From: an uncultured Anaerococcus sp.
Lineage (GTDB): Bacteria > Bacillota_A > Clostridia > Tissierellales > Peptoniphilaceae
NCBI GenBank assembly: GCA_902488555.1
Contig: CABTWT010000054.1
Coordinates: 1 to 7,551, forward strand
Reading direction: 5' to 3'
DNA length: 7,551 nucleotides
A model generated the notes under the pieces. The model searched no databases, was not told where the DNA came from, and worked only from the letters and a program-made list of their open reading frames with translations. A program made the position numbers and the translations under genes. Positions 1 through 4,689 of this stretch are shown here, one piece after another; within the stretch, counting starts at the first letter, position 1, and each line of letters starts with the position of its first letter.

Positions 1-3
1 TAT

Positions 4-79
<76 letters not shown>

Positions 80-84
80 AAAGC

Positions 85-235
85 AAGCCTGGCCGGCTTC
101 CTGGGAGGCCTCGCGTCCTACAGACGCGAAACTACCGCAGGCGAAGCCGAGGACCATAACAAGCCCGTGCGGCTTCCAGGGAGCACCCTCCACGGAGTGG
201 TCGCAGGAGCGAAGCGACGAGAAAGCCCGTGCAGG
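85..235. repeat. GC-rich degenerate direct repeats with hairpins between tRNA genes
   Basis: This stretch is about 64% G+C by hand count (81-240), in sharp contrast to the AT-rich DNA from 236 on. It contains related units. AAGCCTGGCCGGCTTCC (85-101) matches AAGCCCGTGCGGCTTCC (161-177) at 14 of 17 positions, and both continue into a GGGAG motif. A third partial copy, AAGCCCGTGC at 223-232, exactly repeats 161-170. Local hairpins are visible: TCGCGTC/GACGCGA (111-117 with 123-129), GTCGC/GCGAC (200-204 with 214-218) and GGC-GAA-GCC (near 140-148). An open reading frame crosses it but starts inside the tRNA, has no ribosome-binding site and is repetitive, so I do not call a gene. It could be a REP/BOX-like intergenic repeat, a structured RNA made by read-through from tRNA-Phe, or a complex terminator. 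Confidence 0.6.
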
Positions 236-294
236 TATATAAGTTTCACATTCTAAATACATAAAAAAAACCAGTGAAATAATGACAAAAACAT

Positions 295-323
295 TTGAAA
301 AACAAAACATATTATGGTATACT
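295..323 (+). promoter_or_regulatory. Sigma-70/SigA-type promoter for tRNA-Gly
   Basis: A -35 box TTGAAA (295-300) is separated by exactly 17 bp from a -10 box TATACT (318-323), which is preceded by TGG and so forms an extended -10 (TGnTATACT). Transcription would begin near 330, about 14 nt before tRNA-Gly. This is the clearest promoter in the window and fits the strong transcription expected of tRNA genes. It may also supply transcripts reaching tRNA-Cys and the gene beyond by read-through. Confidence 0.8.
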
Positions 324-343
324 ATATTAGTAACCTAATTCAT

Positions 344-418
344 GCGGATGTGGCTCAGTGGTAGAGCATCGCCTTGCCAAGGCGAGGGTCGCGAGTTCGA
401 ATCTCGTCATCCGCTCCA
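344..418 (+). tRNA. tRNA-Gly (anticodon GCC)
   Basis: A complete cloverleaf is present. The acceptor GCGGATG (344-350) pairs with CATCCGC (408-414), the D-arm is GCTC/GAGC, and the anticodon stem TCGCC/GGCGA carries loop TTGCCAA with anticodon GCC at 376-378. The T-arm is GCGAG/CTCGT around TTCGAAT. The discriminator base is T415 and CCA (416-418) is encoded. It follows its own extended -10 promoter and precedes a terminator by 4 nt. Confidence 0.97.
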
Positions 419-422
419 TATA

Positions 423-446
423 AAAAAAGCCCAAAAGGGCTTTTTT
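423..446 (+). terminator. Intrinsic terminator after tRNA-Gly
   Basis: An A-run leads into the stem AGCCC-AAAA-GGGCT followed by a T6 run. The flanking A7 and T6 tracts can lengthen the helix, so it could also work on the opposite strand. Further small GC-rich hairpins follow between here and tRNA-Cys, for example CGTGC/GCACG at 447-459 and AGCC/GGCT at 485-497. Confidence 0.88.
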
Positions 447-503
447 CGTGCCATGCACGACCATTCCATGGAGGGTCCTTCTTTAGCCGGACGGGCTCAT
501 TTT

Positions 504-577
504 GGCGCCATAGCCAAGTGGTAAGGCAGAGGTCTGCAACACCTTTACCCCCAGTTCAAATCTGGGTGGCGCCTCCA
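504..577 (+). tRNA. tRNA-Cys (anticodon GCA)
   Basis: The acceptor GGCGCCA (504-510) pairs with TGGCGCC (567-573). The short D-arm is GCC/GGC, and the anticodon stem has loop CTGCAAC with anticodon GCA at 536-538. The T-arm CCCAG/CTGGG surrounds TTCAAAT, and TCCA (574-577) closes the gene. I see no convincing promoter in the 57 nt between the upstream terminator and this gene, so it probably depends on read-through from the tRNA-Gly promoter. Confidence 0.96.
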
Positions 578-581
578 ATTT

Positions 582-605
582 GCTCTCATTTTGAGAGCTT
601 TTTTT
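582..605 (+). terminator. Intrinsic terminator after tRNA-Cys
   Basis: A perfect 7-bp stem GCTCTCA (582-588) / TGAGAGC (592-598) with a 3-nt loop is followed by seven T residues (599-605). It lies 4 nt after the tRNA and only 3 nt before the ribosome-binding site of the next gene, so it may attenuate that gene as well as end the tRNA transcript. Confidence 0.9.
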
Positions 606-618
606 GTTAGGAGTTTTT

Positions 619-1302
619 ATGCTTATTATTTCTCACAAGTCATCAGAAGAATTTAAAAAGTTTCTTTGTGATAATAAATTTTCTTTTCTTGAAACTATTG
701 ACAACCCAAATCTTGATCCTCGCATAGCTGATCATCCGGACTTATCTATCTTTGCCTTGGATGATAATAATCTTGTCATTGATAAAAACGTGAGCTCTTA
801 TTATAAAAAACATATCAAATTTAAAAACATCATAGATGGCGATGAAGTTTCTTACTCTTATCCTAATGATTCTATCTATAACATTTACCAATATTCCAAC
901 TTTTATATCCACAATGATATAACAGAATCCAATATAAAAGCTTATATGAAAAGTAATTCTTACACCCATTTTTACACCAAGCAAGGCTATAGTAGGTGTT
1001 CTATCATTCCTATGGGAGATAAGATTCTTACTTCTGACTATGGGATTTATAAGTCATTAAAAAATCAGATTAATGTAATTTTGCTAAAAGAAGAGCACAT
1101 TCCCCTAGATGGCTTTCCAAATGGTTTTATTGGCGGGACTTGCGGCCTAATAGGAGATACTTTGATTTTTAATGGAAATATAGAAAATTCTCCTAATTAT
1201 GATCTTATAAAAAATGAAGCTATGAAATCTAATATAAAACTCATGTATGCAGATTTGCCCCTAGTAGACCTTGGTTCAATTATTTACCTTACTGATTGCT
1301 AG
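619..1302 (+). CDS. DUF6873-like (GME-fold) protein, function unknown
   Basis: This 227-residue protein has no signal peptide or membrane segment and should be cytoplasmic. The chosen start is ATG 619, preceded by AGGAG (609-613) with 5-nt spacing; an in-frame TTG at 604 lies inside the terminator U-tract and is unlikely. Visible motifs are DPRIADHPDLSIF (residues 33-45), GYSRCSIIP (123-131), LTSDYGIYKSL (137-147), a hydrophobic strand with H160, and a glycine-rich GFIGGTCGLIGD segment (169-180) followed by FNGN (184-187). From memory these resemble the clostridial DUF6873 family, assigned to the guanidinium-modifying-enzyme (amidinotransferase) fold. In that fold Cys, His and acidic residues catalyse guanidine chemistry; H39, D140, H160 and C175 are candidates here, but no activity is established. 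It stands alone between a tRNA cluster and the vor operon. The family assignment is moderately confident and the function unknown. Confidence 0.8.
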   Translation: MLIISHKSSEEFKKFLCDNKFSFLETIDNPNLDPRIADHPDLSIFALDDNNLVIDKNVSSYYKKHIKFKNIIDGDEVSYSYPNDSIYNIYQYSNFYIHNDITESNIKAYMKSNSYTHFYTKQGYSRCSIIPMGDKILTSDYGIYKSLKNQINVILLKEEHIPLDGFPNGFIGGTCGLIGDTLIFNGNIENSPNYDLIKNEAMKSNIKLMYADLPLVDLGSIIYLTDC

Positions 1303-1403
1303 TTATTAGCTTTTAATTAAGTTATGCTAGTTTAATTGTTTATGCGGTTTTATTGGAATAATTCATCTTATTATTAATAATTTATTTTTCACATTATCCA
1401 TTT

Positions 1404-1445
1404 AAAGTTCTAAAAGCATTGGTCTTATGACCTTTGCTGAACTTT
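1404..1445. repeat. Imperfect inverted repeat / stem-loop
   Basis: AAAGTTC (1404-1410) pairs with GAACTTT (1439-1445). Inside, after a 4-nt bulge on the left arm, AGCA/TGCT and GGTC/GACC pair around a TTAT loop with one symmetrical TT/TT mismatch. That gives 15 base pairs in 42 nt, with G:C content unusual for this spacer. It lies about 100 nt past the stop of the preceding gene and lacks an adjoining U-tract, so it may be a processing or stability hairpin, or part of a small RNA or mobile repeat, rather than a terminator. Confidence 0.5.
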
Positions 1446-1526
1446 CATAGGAATATGTAACTTTGTATTTTTTTTATCTTTTATTCACTAATTATTGTAA
1501 ATTATTATCTAAAGTGTTATTATATT

Positions 1527-1578
1527 ATTGATAAGATATATAAAAACGTTTGTATGTTTACCTATATATTTTATCAAT
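1527..1578. repeat. Long 16-bp inverted repeat / stem-loop
   Basis: ATTGATAAGATATATA (1527-1542) pairs with TATATATTTTATCAAT (1563-1578). Fifteen positions are Watson-Crick and one is G:U, with a 20-nt loop containing AACGTT. This is long for chance even in AT-rich DNA. The outer ATTGATAA/TTATCAAT arms are the least repetitive part. It may be a regulator-binding inverted repeat, a cruciform, or a fragment of a small mobile repeat. Confidence 0.5.
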
Positions 1579-1758
1579 TTCTACACAAATATTAGAAAGT
1601 GGAGAAGAGCTAAAAGGAATTTGAACTATTTTTCTATGAATATCTTTAAGAATATTTTGCTTAGCATGCTATAGATTACTAGTAGGATATCTAGGGCTTA
1701 TAAATACTTAATAAATCTAATCTTGGTGATTAAAATCATTAAAGAGAGTACATATAAA

Positions 1759-1772
1759 ATTTACCGGTAAAT
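1759..1772. promoter_or_regulatory. Perfect 14-bp palindrome, possible operator
   Basis: ATTTACCGGTAAAT is an exact palindrome with a CCGG centre in otherwise almost G/C-free DNA. It sits about 70 bp upstream of the proposed vor promoter. Its size and symmetry fit a binding site for a dimeric transcription factor, but no regulator is encoded in the window and I do not match it to a named operator. Confidence 0.35.
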
Positions 1773-1842
1773 ATCTTAATACTTGTAAGCTTGCATTATT
1801 AAACTTAATTATTGTGATTATTTGTATCTTATATAAAATTCA

Positions 1843-1870
1843 TTGACTTATTTTTTTGAGTATATAAATA
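1843..1870 (+). promoter_or_regulatory. Candidate promoter of the vor-leucine dehydrogenase operon
   Basis: TTGACT (1843-1848) is a good -35 match, followed after 16 bp by TAAATA (1865-1870). A perfect TATAAT at 1881-1886 offers an alternative -10, paired with TTGAGT (1856-1861) at a long 19-bp spacing. Either choice gives an untranslated leader of roughly 50-65 nt before the GTG start at 1942. The boxes compete and the DNA is AT-rich, so the exact promoter is uncertain. Confidence 0.45.
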
Positions 1871-1941
1871 ACGTTTTCACTATAATTGCTTATACTTAAA
1901 GATAAAAATAGTTGATTCCAATATTTAAAAAGGAGTTATAA

Positions 1942-2625
1942 GTGGAAAATAGAATTCATATCGTTTTTGGCCATTTTGGTAGTGGCAAGACTGAATTTTC
2001 CATTAACTACGCTCTTTATTTGAAAGAGCAATACAAAAATGTTGCTATCTGCGATTTGGATATTATCAATATGTATTTTAGGTCTCGCGAAAAGACGGAC
2101 TTTTTGGCTACTCAAGGTATAGAGGTTTATTCATCATCCAGGGGCCACCAAGATGTTTTGGACGTGCCAGCCTTGGATGCAAGTATCCTAAAGCCTATCC
2201 AAAACAATGATTACCAGGCTATCTTGGATGTCGGAGGAGATCCAAAAGGGGCCTTGATTCTTCGTACCTATAGTCCATATTTAGTAGATACTGACAATAT
2301 TTTTGTAATTAATACCAATAGACCAGAAACTGGCAATCCAGATGCTATTATAGCTTATATGAATCAAATAGAAGGGATGGGTGGTATAAAGGCAAATACA
2401 CTGATAAATAATACTCATATGTTGAAGGACACATCAATGGAAGATGTTCTTAAGGGATACTCCATTGTTAAAGAAGTTTCTGAAAGAGTTGGCATAGAAT
2501 TTAGATACAATGTATGTAAAAGAGATCTAGCGGAGGCTATGAGATCTGATCCGAATGTTTCTAATGAAGTTAAAGATAAATTATTTCCTATCGATTTGTA
2601 CTTCAGATCAGATTGGATGAGCTAA
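1942..2625 (+). CDS. P-loop ATPase (SIMIBI/MinD-like) leading the vor operon
   Basis: This 227-residue soluble protein starts at GTG 1942, with AGGAG (1931-1935) 6 nt upstream. It has a Walker A motif GHFGSGKT (residues 10-17), a second nucleotide-contact segment CDLDIINMYFRSRE (37-50), a Walker B-like strand ILDVGGDPKG (94-103), and INTNRPETG (123-131), which may be the base- or partner-contacting loop. This order resembles SIMIBI-class ATPases (MinD/CobQ/ArsA type), which often act as switches or metallocofactor-maturation factors. It has no CxxC motif and no membrane-targeting helix at its C-terminus. The stop codon overlaps the ribosome-binding site of the ferredoxin gene 9 nt downstream, so it should be co-translated with the oxidoreductase. 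A role in assembling or activating the Fe-S/TPP enzyme is plausible but unproven, and I know of no established function. Confidence 0.9.
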   Translation: MENRIHIVFGHFGSGKTEFSINYALYLKEQYKNVAICDLDIINMYFRSREKTDFLATQGIEVYSSSRGHQDVLDVPALDASILKPIQNNDYQAILDVGGDPKGALILRTYSPYLVDTDNIFVINTNRPETGNPDAIIAYMNQIEGMGGIKANTLINNTHMLKDTSMEDVLKGYSIVKEVSERVGIEFRYNVCKRDLAEAMRSDPNVSNEVKDKLFPIDLYFRSDWMS

Positions 2626-2634
2626 GGAGGAAAT

Positions 2635-2868
2635 ATGACAGAAACAAAAAAAAGATTAGGAAAGGTAGTAATAGAAAAAGACCTATGCAAGGGCTGTGGT
2701 CTTTGTGTAAGCGTATGCCCTAAAAACGTATTAGAGCTTGACTTAAATACTATCAATGCAAAGGGTTATTCACCATCAAGTGCTGTAAGAGCTGATGATT
2801 GTATAGCTTGTGGAAACTGTGCTATAACTTGCCCTGACTCAGTTATTTCAGTTTATAAATTAGTATAG
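2635..2868 (+). CDS. 2-oxoacid:ferredoxin oxidoreductase delta subunit (2x[4Fe-4S] ferredoxin)
   Basis: This 77-residue protein has two classical four-cysteine cluster motifs: C18-xx-C21-xx-C24-xxx-C28-P and C56-xx-C59-xx-C62-xxx-C66-P. The pattern predicts two [4Fe-4S] clusters that carry electrons from the thiamine-pyrophosphate site to an external ferredoxin. Its size is typical of separate delta subunits in four-subunit Por/Vor/Kor enzymes. ATG 2635 follows AGGAGG (2625-2630), which overlaps the previous stop codon, and the next gene starts 9 nt after its stop. The protein is cytoplasmic and expected to be oxygen-sensitive. Subunit letters differ between organisms (VorD or VorC), so I give no symbol. 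Identity is secure; substrate specificity rests on the neighbours. Confidence 0.95.
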   Translation: MTETKKRLGKVVIEKDLCKGCGLCVSVCPKNVLELDLNTINAKGYSPSSAVRADDCIACGNCAITCPDSVISVYKLV

Positions 2869-2877
2869 GAGGAAACT

Positions 2878-3939
2878 ATGACAAAAGTTTTAATGAAAGG
2901 CAATGAAGCATTAGCAGAAGCTGCAATTAGAGCTGGTTGTAGAAGTTATTTTGGTTACCCAATCACACCACAATCAGAAGTTCCAGAGTATTTTGCTAGA
3001 AAATTGCCAGAAGTAGGAGGAGTTTTCCTTCAAGCTGAAAGTGAAGTTGCTTCTATCTATATGCTTTATGGAGCAGCAGCTGCAGGACATAGGACAATGA
3101 CATCATCTTCAGGCCCTGGTATATCATTAATGCAAGAAGGTATATCTTCTGCAGCAGGATCTGATTTGCCAATGGTTATCGTAAATATGATGCGTGGTGG
3201 CCCAGGACTTGGTTCAATCCAACCTTCTCAAACAGACTACTTCCAAACAACTAGAGGCGGTGGAAATGGTGACTATAGAGTATTAGCCTATGCTCCAAGC
3301 AATGTCCAAGAACTTGTTGACTACACTATCAAGGCCTTTGACAAAGCTGATGAGTGGAGAATGCCAGCTTTCATAATGGCAGATGGTATGCTTGGCCAAA
3401 TGATGGAACCAGTAGAATTCCCAGAGCCTAATGAAGAAGCTTTAAACAAAGCTAATAAGCCTTGGGTTACAGATGGTAATAGTGGCCAAAGAGGACATAG
3501 AAATGTCTTAACATCTCTAGAACTATCAACTCCAGAACTTGAAAAGATAAACAGAAAAAGATACGAAAAATACCTAGAAGTTATGGAAAAAGAAGTTGTA
3601 GTAGAAACAGATGGTATCGAAGACTGCGACCTTGTTTTGACAGCTTATGGATCAACAGCTAGGATTGTAAAGACAGCCATCCACATCTTAAGAGAAAATG
3701 GCTACAAGGTTGGACTTGTTAGACCAATATCAGTATGGCCATTCCCATTTGATTCTTACAAAAACTTACCATGTGAAGATATACTAGTTGTAGAATTAAA
3801 CAATGGTCAAATGATAGAAGATGTAAAAATAGCGGCAGAAGGAAAAGCAAATATTCACTTCTATAATAGGCTTGGTGGCATGATCCCTACTGCAAATGAA
3901 ATAGTAGTTAAAGCAATGGAAATATTGGGAGGCAAATAA
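2878..3939 (+). CDS. vorB: 2-oxoisovalerate (branched-chain 2-oxoacid):ferredoxin oxidoreductase alpha subunit VorB
   Basis: This is the 353-residue alpha subunit of the enzyme that oxidatively decarboxylates branched-chain 2-oxoacids to acyl-CoA, reducing ferredoxin. It carries the pyrimidine-binding domain of the TPP site: FGYPITPQSEVPEY near residues 25-38 (T30 matches the substrate-contacting Thr of pyruvate:ferredoxin oxidoreductase) and QAESEVAS (52-59), where E54 is the expected cofactor-activating glutamate. The conserved SSSGPGISLM and MMRGGPGLG segments follow. A C-terminal domain II begins near residue 245 (DLVLTAYGSTARIVKTA) and includes VGLVRPISVWPFP. The length matches VorB proteins. 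ATG 2878 is preceded by AGGAGG (2867-2872), and the stop overlaps the next start by one base (TAATG), implying translational coupling. A 2-oxoglutarate (Kor) specificity cannot be excluded by sequence alone, but the dehydrogenase downstream favours branched-chain substrates. Confidence 0.93.
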   Translation: MTKVLMKGNEALAEAAIRAGCRSYFGYPITPQSEVPEYFARKLPEVGGVFLQAESEVASIYMLYGAAAAGHRTMTSSSGPGISLMQEGISSAAGSDLPMVIVNMMRGGPGLGSIQPSQTDYFQTTRGGGNGDYRVLAYAPSNVQELVDYTIKAFDKADEWRMPAFIMADGMLGQMMEPVEFPEPNEEALNKANKPWVTDGNSGQRGHRNVLTSLELSTPELEKINRKRYEKYLEVMEKEVVVETDGIEDCDLVLTAYGSTARIVKTAIHILRENGYKVGLVRPISVWPFPFDSYKNLPCEDILVVELNNGQMIEDVKIAAEGKANIHFYNRLGGMIPTANEIVVKAMEILGGK

Positions 3940-4685
3940 TGACTGAAGTAAAAGAAAAAGTGGTTTATGAAAAATCAACTGCATTAACAGATACACCCCT
4001 TCACTTTTGCCCAGGATGTACACACGGCATAGTTCACAAACTAGTAGCTGAATGCCTTGTAGAACTTGGTGTTGATGGTAAAACTGTTGGTGTTGCTCCA
4101 GTAGGTTGTGCAGCTCCATCTACAGCATATTGGAATTTCGATATGACTCTAGCAGATCATGGTAGAGCACCAGCCCTTGCTACAGGTATCAAGAGAGTAG
4201 AACCAGACAAATTTGTATTTACATACCAAGGTGATGGGGACCTAGCATCAATCGGTACCAATGAAATAGTCCATGCAGCTCACAGAGGCGAAAATATTTC
4301 GGTAATATTTATCAACAACGCTATATATGGTATGACCGGTGGACAAATGGCACCTACAACCCTAGTAGGACAAGTTACAACAACTTCTCCAAAAGGTCGT
4401 GATGAAGCTTGGTCTGGTAAACCAATAAAAGTTTCAGAAATGCTTGCTACAATCGACGGAGCAAAATTTGTTGAAAGAGTTGCAGTGAACTCTCCAGCAG
4501 GAATTAGAAAAGCAAAGGCAGCCATAAAAAAATGCTTTGAATATCAAATAGAAGGCAAGGGATTCGGAATAGTTGAAGTACTTTCAACATGTTCTACCAA
4601 CTGGGGTATGACACCAGTAGAAGCCATGAAATGGGTTGATGACAACATGATCCCTTACTATCCATTAGGAAGAATAAAGGAGTAA
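3939..4685 (+). CDS. 2-oxoacid:ferredoxin oxidoreductase beta subunit (TPP-binding, VorA/KorB type)
   Basis: This 248-residue subunit binds the thiamine diphosphate pyrophosphate and Mg2+, and forms the active site with VorB. Visible features are FCPGCTHG (23-30), VAPVGCAAP (52-60), the cofactor motif GDGDLASIGTNE (98-109) ending at INN (125-127), and the adjoining AIYGMTGGQMAPTT. A GRAPALATGIKR segment (75-86) is typical of the family. Like Kor/Vor beta subunits, and unlike many pyruvate enzymes, it has no long C-terminal extension. It overlaps vorB by one base, and its last codons contain the AAGGAG (4677-4682) for the gamma gene that starts 4 nt after the stop, so all subunits should be made in step. 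Family identity is secure; branched-chain specificity is inferred from context. Confidence 0.94.
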   Translation: MTEVKEKVVYEKSTALTDTPLHFCPGCTHGIVHKLVAECLVELGVDGKTVGVAPVGCAAPSTAYWNFDMTLADHGRAPALATGIKRVEPDKFVFTYQGDGDLASIGTNEIVHAAHRGENISVIFINNAIYGMTGGQMAPTTLVGQVTTTSPKGRDEAWSGKPIKVSEMLATIDGAKFVERVAVNSPAGIRKAKAAIKKCFEYQIEGKGFGIVEVLSTCSTNWGMTPVEAMKWVDDNMIPYYPLGRIKE

Positions 4686-4689
4686 TAGT

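Larger units (their letters stand above)
1303..1941. other. AT-rich geneless spacer upstream of the vor operon
   Basis: About 640 bp of strongly AT-rich DNA has no reading frame with a credible start and ribosome-binding site on either strand, and I recognise no protein remnant. It contains two larger inverted repeats (1404-1445, 1527-1578), short palindromes (TAGCATGCTA at 1662-1671, ATTTACCGGTAAAT at 1759-1772) and a promoter candidate near 1843-1870. There is no T-box core sequence and no riboswitch that I recognise. No clean intrinsic terminator follows the upstream gene: the hairpin at 1404-1445 has no adjoining U-tract, and the nearest T-run is about 20 nt further on. Confidence 0.7.

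Noticed and set aside
342..610. Two open frames running through tRNA-Gly, its terminator and tRNA-Cys
   Set aside because: They consist of tRNA and terminator sequence with no ribosome-binding site.
604..618. TTG start giving five extra residues to the DUF6873-like protein
   Set aside because: This TTG lies at the end of the terminator T-run with no ribosome-binding site before it; ATG 619 has AGGAG at proper spacing.
742..984. Minus-strand frame inside the DUF6873-like gene
   Set aside because: Antisense shadow of low complexity (Ile, Phe and Val rich) with no family resemblance.
1303..1941. T-box, riboswitch or amino-acid leader upstream of the vor operon
   Set aside because: I found no T-box core sequence, no leader peptide with runs of Leu, Val or Ile codons, and no terminator/antiterminator pair next to the start.
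3796..4525. Minus-strand frames opposite vorB and the beta subunit
   Set aside because: They lie antisense to strongly recognisable genes and have no recognisable motifs or upstream signals.
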